NCBI GenBank assembly: GCA_947460975.1
Contig: CANHGO010000005.1
Span: 1 to 64,000, forward strand
From: Cytophagaceae bacterium
Lineage (GTDB): Bacteria; Bacteroidota; Bacteroidia; Cytophagales; Spirosomataceae
Direction: 5' to 3'
Length of the DNA stretch: 64,000 nucleotides
In this document: one piece after another, positions 56,190 to 63,178 of the stretch
How positions within the stretch are numbered: position 1 is the stretch's first letter
Layout: each line of letters opens with the position of its first letter
Notes under the pieces: model-generated
Databases searched by the model: none
The model's input: the letters and a program-made list of their open reading frames with translations, nothing else
What the model was told of the DNA's origin: nothing
Made by a program: the position numbers and the translations under genes

Positions 56190-57332
56190 TTATGTGATTT
56201 TTATTTTATTGGGATTAATCCAATCATCTACTTTGTCAAATAATAAGTCAATAATCATTCTTTTAGCCAAAAAGAAATTTCCAGTTAAAGTCATTCCTTT
56301 TATTATCTTTCCTTTTACTCCGTTTTTCAACACTAAATCTTTTTGGAAGTATGTACATCTTACTACAAAAACCATCTCATTATTGATTATTCTGGGATTT
56401 TTGTCTATTTCTATTACATGGCCACTCAGTGAACCCCATTGATTATGATTGAATGTATCTAAATTGAATTTTACTAATTGGTTTGTTTTTATATGTCCAA
56501 TATTTTTAGGGGAAATGACACACTCAATAATTAGATTTTCATTGGGTGATATTTGAGCTAATACCTGTCCATTTAGTAAATTAGCATTTTCTGTAAGTCC
56601 TATGGAATTGATAATATGGCCAGTTATTGGCGCTTTTATAAAATAATTATTTTTTTCAAGGGTTATTTTATTTATCTCATTCGAAATGTTTATTATCTCT
56701 TTCGAAATTTCTTTAATATCAAATTGCCAACGGGTTAAATTATCTTTAATGAACCCTTTGGATACTTCTTTGGCTATTTCATTTTCAAATTTTGATCTTT
56801 CATATTCGATCAGTGGGATAGCATTTTCTTGAAAAAGAAATTGGTCTCGATTGAATTTTAATTGGGCCTGCTCTGATTTTAGTTCTAATTCTTTGAAATG
56901 AGTTATATATCGATAATAATCTTCTTGAATGCTTTTATTTACTAAACCTGAATTTTTTAATTGAACCACTTGAGTCAAATCTTCTAAAATTGATTTTTTT
57001 AGTTTTAATTCTTTTTCTAATCTATTTTTTTCATTTTTATTTTCTTTTGAATCCAATATTAATAAGGTGTCATTTATGTTAACGGCTAGGTTTGGTAACA
57101 CTTTTTGATAAATAATTCGACCAGATTGTAATGATGTTACAGGGATATTTTCGCCGCTACTACGGATAATTCCACGACTTTGTATGCTTATGTCAATGTT
57201 TGTTAAACATGTGATAATTAATAGAATTGCAATTAGTGGCAAGGAAATACTATAAATTGTCAAAAACTGACTATTGTTTTTAGCATATAGATTTTCAATC
57301 GTATGTTCAAAATCATCGGTTTTAATTTTCAC
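56190..57332 (-). CDS. HlyD-family membrane fusion protein of the peptide exporter
   Basis: This 380-residue protein has one N-terminal membrane helix (about residues 26-47), a biotinyl-lipoyl-like segment (IIRSSGENIPVTSLQSGRI), a coiled coil rich in Lys and Glu (about 90-230) and a returning lipoyl half (YFIKAPITGHIINSIG). A beta-barrel part then leads to VKGKIIKGMTLTGNFFLA, the HlyD C-terminal signature. It links the exporter to the outer membrane. It lies between the YbaB-like gene (19-base gap) and the exporter gene. No TolC-like gene is present here. Confidence 0.92.
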   Translation of the reverse strand: MKIKTDDFEHTIENLYAKNNSQFLTIYSISLPLIAILLIITCLTNIDISIQSRGIIRSSGENIPVTSLQSGRIIYQKVLPNLAVNINDTLLILDSKENKNEKNRLEKELKLKKSILEDLTQVVQLKNSGLVNKSIQEDYYRYITHFKELELKSEQAQLKFNRDQFLFQENAIPLIEYERSKFENEIAKEVSKGFIKDNLTRWQFDIKEISKEIINISNEINKITLEKNNYFIKAPITGHIINSIGLTENANLLNGQVLAQISPNENLIIECVISPKNIGHIKTNQLVKFNLDTFNHNQWGSLSGHVIEIDKNPRIINNEMVFVVRCTYFQKDLVLKNGVKGKIIKGMTLTGNFFLAKRMIIDLLFDKVDDWINPNKIKIT

Positions 57333-57351
57333 GACTTTTATGGGTTTAGTT

Positions 57352-57609
57352 TTATAAATTTTTTTGATAGATTTCTATCATGCTTTTAATTTTCAGACTG
57401 ACTGATTCAATCGATGAATTAATCAAATCAGGTAGAGTTTCTTCTAATTTTTGATCATGTACTTTTAAATTGATTCTAATTTTTTGAACTCTTAAATGTC
57501 CATTAATTTCAATTTCAAATATTCCTTCTGGATCTTGATGTACTTCTATGATGTCGTTTTTTATGTCTTGAATCATTTTCTGAAATTCTTGTATTTTGGC
57601 TACATTCAT
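57352..57609 (-). CDS. YbaB/EbfC-like small protein of the bacteriocin-like cluster
   Basis: This 85-residue protein follows the YbaB/EbfC fold: an opening amphipathic helix (VAKIQEFQKMIQDIKNDII), two strands around the conserved turn INGHLRVQKIRIN, and a C-terminal helix after LEETLPDLINSSIE. YbaB itself is a nucleoid-associated dimer of about 105 residues beside recR. This copy is shorter, lacks the glycine-rich head and tail, and sits inside a secretion cluster. YbaB-like proteins act as substrate chaperones in mycobacterial ESX systems (EspL), so a chaperone role is an inference. An immunity function is possible too. Confidence 0.7.
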   Translation of the reverse strand: MNVAKIQEFQKMIQDIKNDIIEVHQDPEGIFEIEINGHLRVQKIRINLKVHDQKLEETLPDLINSSIESVSLKIKSMIEIYQKNL

Positions 57610-57620
57610 TTTATTTAGGT

Positions 57621-59423
57621 TTAAAATAGTTTAATGGAAAAGTTAAGATTACTCACTTGTTGATTAGAGATATTTGAAGTCAATATGCGGTTTTGACCTA
57701 AGAATATTGATCTTGTAGGATCTTTGATTAATAAACTATTTGCCTCTTTGCTCGCATAATTGTATCTTAATTCAAAATTCAAATGCTTTTTTCTTGATAT
57801 TTCATACGAATACCCAAAGGCAATGGATAGTAGGGGAATACCTTTGCTGACAATAAGTTGAATGGGTTCTTCTTTTAAATTCATCAATTTATATTGTGCC
57901 GATGTAAAAGATTGTAGCCCTTGTATAGGAATTTTTTCTGCAATTATCCCAAATTGTGGGCTTACATAAATGCCATAAGGTCTTTTATCCTGATGATATA
58001 TTTTTTCAAATTTTAAGCCTAATCCTGCATAATTTATTTTGCGACCCCCTAATCCAAAATTGGTGGACCCATCATAAAATGCCTTAATGGCCTTGCCAAC
58101 TTTTATTTCGCAACTGAAGCCAATTAGAATTGGATTAATCGTTTTTTTTTGAATCTGATAGCTATAGTCTAATTGCCATTTGCTTTCAGTAAATCTTAAG
58201 TCAAAAGAATTAGAGGAAGAATTTAAAGGAGTGATTGAAAGCGTTTTGCCTATACTGATATGATAGTACCAAAATTTAACAAAACGATTTAACTGTTTGG
58301 AAGTTCTTGGTTTAACATCCTCATGTTGTGTACTATCTTTTAATGCCAGTTTTTTCTGGGCTTTAAAATATAAAACATCATCTTTTTGAATGTTATTTGC
58401 ATAATCTATATCAAAATTGACCATCGTATCAATTTTGTCAATTTGAATTTCTAATTTCAATATTTCGAATGCTTCTTTTTGGGAGGTCCAGCTTCTGCTT
58501 TTATGCTCATGGATTAATGATTTGAAATACCATTTATCGCCAAATGCCTTATAATTTATTTTCCATTTTGATTGGTGCAATATAGCCCATAAGCTGTTCG
58601 AGTTTATCGCTTCAATTTGTAAGGTTATGATGGCAAATGTGACTTTATCTATCATCAGATAACTTTCATATGAGTTCTCCCTATTTTTTTTCGGTGAAAA
58701 TGATATTTTATATACTGGCCTATTTTCATGCATAATTTCTTCTACGATAAATCTGAATCTTTTTAATTTTGTTGAATCGAATATTGCATATGAATTGTTT
58801 GAAAAATCAAAGAATTCAATAGCTCTACCGGTCGCTCCCCATATAGTAAAATTGGATGAATCTGCTTTTTTAAACTCTTCTATATTTAAATTATTCAACT
58901 CTATTTTAATTTTTTCATCAGAGGAGAATTTTGGCATGATGGATTTTAATTCTGAGGTCAAATGGTATATTTTGTTTTGATTTTGATCCTCCAATGTTTC
59001 ACTTTGGGTTCCAAACATTGCATAAGGTTTATTCGAATAATTGATTTTAAAATTCCTTATGGCTTTTTTAATTATTTCCACTGCTCCATTGGTGATTTTA
59101 ACTTCATCTAATTGTTTTTCTATGGACTCCATCTCGATAATCAGATTATCTTTAATGCTTTTTAGATTAATTTCTTGAGTTTTAAACCCAATGAATGAGA
59201 TTTTCAGTTGATTGTTTTTCTCTCGGTCAATCTCTCTAATGGTAATTTTAAAAAAACCATCATTTGAGCTAATTACACCCCGATAACCTATTTTAATGCT
59301 GGCAAAGGTGAGGGGTTCTTTTGTTATTCGATCTACAATTCTTCCATGGATTAATTGGCCATAAGTTAAATTAGGTAATAGTAGAATACTTAAATAAAAA
59401 CAAATGTATAGGTGCTTTTTCAA
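57621..59423 (-). CDS. predicted outer-membrane protein with CarboxypepD_reg-like domain
   Basis: This 600-residue protein has a signal peptide ending near LTYGQ. A CarboxypepD_reg-like domain (about residues 25-100, GRIVDRITKEPLTFASIKIG) is followed by a beta-rich region with many alternating hydrophobic residues, and the chain ends NLNFSIKLF, a C-terminal Phe strand typical of outer-membrane barrels. It has no TonB plug signature. It lies between the precursor genes and the export genes, so it may provide the outer-membrane step or act as a receptor or immunity factor. None of these roles is proven by the sequence. Confidence 0.7.
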   Translation of the reverse strand: MKKHLYICFYLSILLLPNLTYGQLIHGRIVDRITKEPLTFASIKIGYRGVISSNDGFFKITIREIDREKNNQLKISFIGFKTQEINLKSIKDNLIIEMESIEKQLDEVKITNGAVEIIKKAIRNFKINYSNKPYAMFGTQSETLEDQNQNKIYHLTSELKSIMPKFSSDEKIKIELNNLNIEEFKKADSSNFTIWGATGRAIEFFDFSNNSYAIFDSTKLKRFRFIVEEIMHENRPVYKISFSPKKNRENSYESYLMIDKVTFAIITLQIEAINSNSLWAILHQSKWKINYKAFGDKWYFKSLIHEHKSRSWTSQKEAFEILKLEIQIDKIDTMVNFDIDYANNIQKDDVLYFKAQKKLALKDSTQHEDVKPRTSKQLNRFVKFWYYHISIGKTLSITPLNSSSNSFDLRFTESKWQLDYSYQIQKKTINPILIGFSCEIKVGKAIKAFYDGSTNFGLGGRKINYAGLGLKFEKIYHQDKRPYGIYVSPQFGIIAEKIPIQGLQSFTSAQYKLMNLKEEPIQLIVSKGIPLLSIAFGYSYEISRKKHLNFELRYNYASKEANSLLIKDPTRSIFLGQNRILTSNISNQQVSNLNFSIKLF

Positions 59424-59448
59424 TGGCTAGGTTTTATTAGTGGTAGGT

Positions 59449-59485
59449 AAAGACTATAAGAATGCATGCTATCCTTATAGTCTTT
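59449..59485 (-). terminator. perfect 12-bp hairpin between precursor genes and export genes
   Basis: On the minus strand AAAGACTATAAG pairs fully with CTTATAGTCTTT around a 13-base loop. It starts 3 bases after the stop of the second precursor gene. Only a short T-run follows, so it is more likely a partial terminator or an RNA-stabilising 3-prime end than a full stop. Confidence 0.6.
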
Positions 59486-59488
59486 AAT

Positions 59489-59671
59489 TTAAAATGTTAC
59501 TTGGGTAGACCTCGTATTGGTTACCGTATCTTTTACAACACTCCAAGCCCAATTGAATCCTTCTTTAAAACCAAGTTTGAAATCGGACCACCAATTCCCA
59601 CCTGTGATGTCAAGCATTTCTTCTTGATTCATTTCACGCCAATGTATACTATTCTCAATTGTATTTTTCAT
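59489..59671 (-). CDS. bacteriocin-like precursor peptide 2 with double-glycine leader
   Basis: This 60-residue peptide has a 25-residue leader ending EEMLDITGG, with Glu, Met and Ile at the -8, -7 and -4 positions used by C39 peptidases. The predicted 35-residue core begins NWWSDFKLGFKEGFNWAW. It is rich in Trp and Phe, carries a small net positive charge and contains a GxxxG motif (GFKEG), a hallmark of class IIb two-peptide bacteriocins. It follows precursor 1 by 18 bases and is followed by the hairpin. Antimicrobial activity is inferred; a signalling peptide is possible. Confidence 0.82.
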   Translation of the reverse strand: MKNTIENSIHWREMNQEEMLDITGGNWWSDFKLGFKEGFNWAWSVVKDTVTNTRSTQVTF

Positions 59672-59689
59672 TTTATTTTTGTTTAGAAT

Positions 59690-59881
59690 TTAAATAATTG
59701 CCATTAATGCTGCGCCTGGCCCAACTACAGTTATGAGTGCGATGACTGTGGCTACGACCGTTGCAATTCCTAAAATGACCCCAAGTGTATGCCAAAATCC
59801 ACCTCCTTCTATATTGAGTAATTCTTCAAATGTTAGCTCTTGAGCTTGCATTTGCCTTAAATCAAACATGTTATTTTCCAT
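59690..59881 (-). CDS. bacteriocin-like precursor peptide 1 with double-glycine leader
   Basis: This 63-residue peptide has a 27-residue leader ending LTFEELLNIEGG, a perfect match to the LSxxELxxIxGG rule. The predicted 36-residue core begins GFWHTLGVILGIATVV and is almost entirely hydrophobic, with no charged residue. It has a GxxxG motif (GVILG) and Gly-Pro-Gly near the end. It is the first gene of the cluster. A weak promoter element (TACATTTA on the minus strand, 59938-59945) lies about 60 bases upstream. Together with peptide 2 it looks like a two-component pair. Confidence 0.82.
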   Translation of the reverse strand: MENNMFDLRQMQAQELTFEELLNIEGGGFWHTLGVILGIATVVATVIALITVVGPGAALMAII

Positions 59882-60035
59882 TTTTAAATTATTTTAAAAG
59901 GTTTAAATATTTATTTTTTGTCCTCGCGATGACATTGTAAATGTAGATGATGTGGATAGTTTGTCTCATTCTTAAATGGACTAATTCATTCAATTATAGA
60001 CTATTTTTGATCGAATAACTGATCATTTTCACCCA

Positions 60036-60062
60036 CAAAAAAAGGCTCCACGATGGGAGCCT
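60036..60062 (-). terminator. intrinsic terminator of the marR-nitroreductase operon
   Basis: AGGCTCC (60043-60049) pairs with GGAGCCT (60056-60062) over a 6-base loop. On the minus strand it is followed by a run of seven T residues (60036-60042 in reverse). It also separates this operon from the bacteriocin-like cluster downstream. Confidence 0.85.
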
Positions 60063-60114
60063 CTTTCTTTATGATTCACATTCAGCAAAAGCCTGAATAG
60101 ATCTATTCTACGAT

Positions 60115-60744
60115 TTACAGTTGGACAAACAATTCCGATTTCGGGGTTCTTACTTTCTTCACGTTGACCATGTAATCTGTCGCTTCATCGCGTTCTCCGA
60201 TCGCCAAAATAAGGACGGAATGTAGGCCTTTGGCCTCTAAACCTAGTAACTCATCTAATTTAGCGGGGATAAATCCTTCCATTGGCGTTGTATCTATTTG
60301 CAATTCACCTGCGGCCGCTAATGCAGTGCCCATCGCTAAATACACCTGACGGTCAGCCCATTGTGCTTGTTGTTCCTTTGATTTATATTTCATAGATCCG
60401 GCAATGGCCCCTTTGAAATCACCTAAATCTGACAAAGACATGCCGCGTGTTTCAGCGATTAAATTCATATAAGCGTCAATGTGCGCTTCCGTTACTTCAT
60501 TCCAAGCAGCAAAAATAAGTAAGTGAGACGATTCCGCGATTTGTGGCTGTCCATAGGCAATCGGCTGAATTTTAGCCTTTAAATCGGCATCCTCCACCAT
60601 CAATATTTGATAGGGTTGTAAGCCAAAACCTGAAGCCGATAAAGTAATCGCGTCTAATAAGGTATCTAATTTGTCTTGAGAAACTTTGTTCCCATTCATT
60701 CTTTTTACTGCATAACGCCATGATAGCGAATTGATAATTGACAT
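60115..60744 (-). CDS. NAD(P)H-dependent nitroreductase family oxidoreductase
   Basis: This 209-residue FMN-dependent protein of the nitroreductase family is NfsB-like. It opens IINSLSWRYAVKRMNGNKVSQDKLDTLLDAI and includes SASGFGLQPYQILMVED (FMN-binding), DRQVYLAMGTALAAAGEL and MEGFIPAKLDELLGL. Members reduce quinones, nitro compounds or similar electrophiles with NAD(P)H. It lies 18 bases after a MarR-family regulator gene, a frequent pairing in which the regulator senses the electrophile and represses the oxidoreductase. A terminator follows. Confidence 0.92.
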   Translation of the reverse strand: MSIINSLSWRYAVKRMNGNKVSQDKLDTLLDAITLSASGFGLQPYQILMVEDADLKAKIQPIAYGQPQIAESSHLLIFAAWNEVTEAHIDAYMNLIAETRGMSLSDLGDFKGAIAGSMKYKSKEQQAQWADRQVYLAMGTALAAAGELQIDTTPMEGFIPAKLDELLGLEAKGLHSVLILAIGERDEATDYMVNVKKVRTPKSELFVQL

Positions 60745-60762
60745 GTTTTTTATTTTTAATTG

Positions 60763-61221
60763 TTAAGAAATACTCGCTCTGAATTGATCCAACAATTCAT
60801 TTAATTGTTTTAAATTTTCTTCTCCTAATTGGCTTATCTGCTTCCTGAATTCATCCAAGTGTACTTCAATTTGATTTATTAAGGCTGAACCTGCTGGCAA
60901 AATGTATACGTCCACCGCCCTGCGATCTTTTTCGCATTGTATCCTTGAAACTAATTTTTTGGCAAATAGTTTATCGACTAAGCGTGAGGCATTCGACATT
61001 TTGTCCAACATCCTTTCTGTGATCGATAATACACTGATCGCTTGGCCTTTCTGACCCTCCAAAATTCGTAACACATTGAATTGCTGCATCGTAATTCCAA
61101 ATGGTTTCATCAATGCTTGCTGCCTTTGTACAATGAAGTTGCCCGTAAAAATCAAATTGATTACCGCTTTGGTTTCCTCATTTTTGAAGCTTGATTGCTT
61201 TATTTCATCTGAAATGGACAT
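60763..61221 (-). CDS. MarR-family transcriptional regulator
   Basis: This 152-residue winged-helix protein shows the MarR layout: dimerisation helices at both ends, a central recognition region (ISVLSITERMLDKMSNASRLVDKLFAKKLV) and the wing SRIQCEKDRRAVDVYILPAGSAL with the conserved Asp-Arg. It probably represses its own operon with the nitroreductase in response to an oxidant or phenolic compound. A near-consensus promoter lies directly upstream with an AATGT-N4-ACATT palindrome between its two elements. Confidence 0.92.
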   Translation of the reverse strand: MSISDEIKQSSFKNEETKAVINLIFTGNFIVQRQQALMKPFGITMQQFNVLRILEGQKGQAISVLSITERMLDKMSNASRLVDKLFAKKLVSRIQCEKDRRAVDVYILPAGSALINQIEVHLDEFRKQISQLGEENLKQLNELLDQFRASIS

Positions 61222-61240
61222 CGTACCTAATTAGATGTCG

Positions 61241-61270
61241 CAAAATTAAATGTTTATACATTAATTACAA
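61241..61270 (-). promoter_or_regulatory. promoter and candidate MarR operator of the nitroreductase operon
   Basis: On the minus strand TTG (61268-61270) is followed after 19 bases by TAATTTTG (61241-61248), a full Bacteroidota promoter. Between them lies a perfect palindrome, AATGT-N4-ACATT (61249-61262), within a longer imperfect one. This is where a repressor would block polymerase. Confidence 0.7.
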
Positions 61271-61335
61271 GTGATTTTAAATTATTTTTTTTTGCCAACA
61301 AATATATTTCTCATATTTTGGGCTAATTTTGAGCT

Positions 61336-61947
61336 ATGCAATCGACACTCAGTTTAAGTTTCCCACTCATTTTAGCTAGCAATTCACCTCGTAGGCGTGA
61401 GATTTTAGGCCAAGCAGGATTTGCTTTTTCTGTGGTAGCTTCGGATATAGATGAGTCTTTTCCAGGAGATATGCCCCTGAATGAGGTGCCCGTTTTTCTT
61501 TCAGAAAAAAAGGCTAGGGTTCTGGCTGATATCAACCCACATGCCATTATTTTAGCTGCAGATACCGTGGTTATTTTGGATCATATGATTTTAAATAAGC
61601 CAAATGATAAGTCTGAGGCTAGGGAGATGCTCCAATTATTATCCGGAAAAACACATGAAGTCGTGACGGGAATTACGCTCATTACGCCTAATGAAACCGT
61701 GTCTATCGCGGATTCGGCCATGGTTTCCTTTAGAGCCTTAGGTGACTGGGAAGTGGATTGGTACGTAAAAGGTGGATTTGGGTTAGATAAAGCGGGCGCC
61801 TATGGCGTCCAAGATTTTATCGGAATGGCGGGAATTGAAAAAATAGATGGCTCTTTTTATACCGTGATGGGTTTGCCCATTTTTCACGTCTTCAACTTAT
61901 TAACTCCTTATATTTTGGATAGTAAGCAAGCTCAAATTCAATTTTAA
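61336..61947 (+). CDS. maf: Maf-family nucleotide pyrophosphatase
   Basis: This 203-residue protein has the Maf landmarks: LILASNSPRRREIL (phosphate site), ILAADTVVIL with the catalytic Asp, KPNDKSEAREMLQLLSGKTHEVVTGI, and GAYGVQDFIGMAGIEKIDGSFYTVMGLP. Maf proteins hydrolyse dTTP, UTP or modified nucleotides to the monophosphate and may limit misincorporation or affect septation. A TAATTTTG promoter element (61324-61331) ends only 4 bases before the ATG, so the transcript may be leaderless or use an upstream start. It is convergent with the A-type carrier gene, stop to stop. Confidence 0.94.
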   Translation: MQSTLSLSFPLILASNSPRRREILGQAGFAFSVVASDIDESFPGDMPLNEVPVFLSEKKARVLADINPHAIILAADTVVILDHMILNKPNDKSEAREMLQLLSGKTHEVVTGITLITPNETVSIADSAMVSFRALGDWEVDWYVKGGFGLDKAGAYGVQDFIGMAGIEKIDGSFYTVMGLPIFHVFNLLTPYILDSKQAQIQF

Positions 61948-62274
61948 TTAGATCGAGAAACTTTCACCACATCCACAAGTACGAGATGCATTCGGGTTAA
62001 TGAATTGAAAACCTTTGCCATTTAAGCCGTCCGAGAAATCTAATTCCGTTCCTGCTAAATATAAGATTGATTTCTTATCCACCATCACTTTAACTCCCTT
62101 ATCCTCAAAAATCATATCATTTTCCTGTGGCGCTGAGGCAAAATCTAAATTATACATCAAACCGGAACAACCGCCACCTTCTACGGCTACCCGAATATTA
62201 AATTCCTCCGTTAAACCCTCTTTAGATCTTAATTCTTTAATTCGACTGGCAGCTAAATCCGTGATTGTGATCAT
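61948..62274 (-). CDS. A-type iron-sulfur carrier (SufA/ErpA-like)
   Basis: This 108-residue protein has all three cluster ligands: the first in EGGGCSGLMYNLDF and the pair in the C-terminal RTCGCGESFSI. The family start ITITDLAASRIKELRSKEG fits the ATG at 62272-62274; the open frame begins 14 codons earlier. It receives Fe-S clusters from the SUF scaffold and delivers them to target proteins. It is divergent from sufC and lies beside the rest of the SUF genes. Compare the truncated relative at 21273-21557. Confidence 0.95.
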   Translation of the reverse strand: MITITDLAASRIKELRSKEGLTEEFNIRVAVEGGGCSGLMYNLDFASAPQENDMIFEDKGVKVMVDKKSILYLAGTELDFSDGLNGKGFQFINPNASRTCGCGESFSI

Positions 62275-62304
62275 ATCTTGGAAAGATTTTGAAATATATG
62301 AATG

Positions 62305-62312
62305 CAAATGTA
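62305..62312 (-). promoter_or_regulatory. -7 promoter element of the A-type carrier gene
   Basis: On the minus strand this reads TACATTTG, a perfect TAnnTTTG match, about 30 bases before the start codon. It overlaps the left arm of the palindrome at 62310-62339. Confidence 0.5.
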
Positions 62313-62339
62313 TCATTTTTTTTTTGATAAAAATGATAC
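62310..62339. promoter_or_regulatory. perfect 11-bp inverted repeat in the divergent suf promoter region
   Basis: GTATCATTTTT (62310-62320) and AAAAATGATAC (62329-62339) are perfect inverted copies with an 8-base spacer. It lies between the divergent A-type carrier and sufC genes and touches the carrier's -7 element, where a repressor would be expected. The GATAAAAATGATA core recalls iron-responsive Fur boxes only loosely. Confidence 0.5.
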
Positions 62340-62388
62340 TATTTAGAGCGAATCTAAATTAACTATGGTTTTTAAAATTTTATGGCCT

Positions 62389-62396
62389 TAATTTTG
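62389..62396 (+). promoter_or_regulatory. -7 promoter element of sufC
   Basis: TAATTTTG is a perfect TAnnTTTG match ending 27 bases before the sufC ATG. No TTG at the usual distance was found. Confidence 0.5.
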
Positions 62397-62423
62397 TGGT
62401 TCATTAAGTAAAATTAATAGTAT

Positions 62424-63173
62424 ATGCTTTCAGTAAAAAATTTACACGCAAGAATAGGGGAGAAGGAAATTCTCAAAGGAATTAATTTAGAAGTTCATGC
62501 GGGCGAAGTTCATGCCATCATGGGGCCTAATGGCTCAGGTAAATCAACCTTAGCGTCTGTATTAGCCGGAAGGTCGGATTATGAAGTGAGCGAAGGTTCT
62601 GTGGAATTCTTTGGCAAAGATTTATTAGACTTATCACCAGAAGCGCGCGCGGCAGAGGGTTTGTTTTTAGCTTTTCAATACCCTGTGGAGATTCCAGGCG
62701 TTTCTACCACCAATTTTATGAAGTCGGCCATCAATGAAATTCGCGCTTACCGAGGTCAAGATGCGATGGATGCGGTTCAGTTTTTGAAAATGTTTAAAGA
62801 AAAAATGGCCTATGTCAATATAGACCAAACTTTATTAAGCAGAGCTCTGAATGAAGGCTTTTCCGGAGGAGAGAAAAAAAGAAATGAAATATTCCAAATG
62901 GCCGTTCTAGAACCTAAATTGGCCATCTTGGACGAGACGGATTCTGGATTGGATATCGACGCACTTCGCATCGTGGCTGAAGGGGTAAATAAGTTAAAGA
63001 CACCTCAAAATGCGACGATTTTAGTGACGCATTACCAAAGGCTTTTAGACTACATCATTCCTGATTTTGTCCACGTTCTTTACAAAGGAAAGATTGTGAA
63101 ATCAGGCAATAAGGATTTGGCCTTAGAGTTAGAAGAGAGAGGATACGATTGGATTATTTCTGCCTTAGATTAA
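62424..63173 (+). CDS. sufC: Fe-S cluster assembly ATPase SufC
   Basis: This 249-residue ABC-type ATPase has Walker A GPNGSGKST near residue 36, Q-loop LAFQYPVEIPGV, signature NEGFSGGEKKRNEI and Walker B AILDETDSGLDIDAL, the SufC-specific forms. SufC works with SufB and SufD to build Fe-S clusters. sufD follows after 5 bases. sufB, usually next to these genes in Bacteroidota, is not upstream here, because the preceding gene is the divergent A-type carrier. Confidence 0.97.
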   Translation: MLSVKNLHARIGEKEILKGINLEVHAGEVHAIMGPNGSGKSTLASVLAGRSDYEVSEGSVEFFGKDLLDLSPEARAAEGLFLAFQYPVEIPGVSTTNFMKSAINEIRAYRGQDAMDAVQFLKMFKEKMAYVNIDQTLLSRALNEGFSGGEKKRNEIFQMAVLEPKLAILDETDSGLDIDALRIVAEGVNKLKTPQNATILVTHYQRLLDYIIPDFVHVLYKGKIVKSGNKDLALELEERGYDWIISALD

Positions 63174-63178
63174 ATAAA

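Noticed and set aside
57352-57609. The 85-residue protein as a class IIa-type immunity protein
   Set aside because: Immunity proteins of that type are four-helix bundles; this sequence has a central pair of beta strands in the YbaB pattern. Immunity by another mechanism is not excluded.
54026-59881. Exporter cluster as part of a type I RTX toxin system
   Set aside because: The exporter has a catalytically complete C39 domain (not the inactive C39-like domain of HlyB), there is no large RTX protein and no TolC, and two GG-leader peptides are present.
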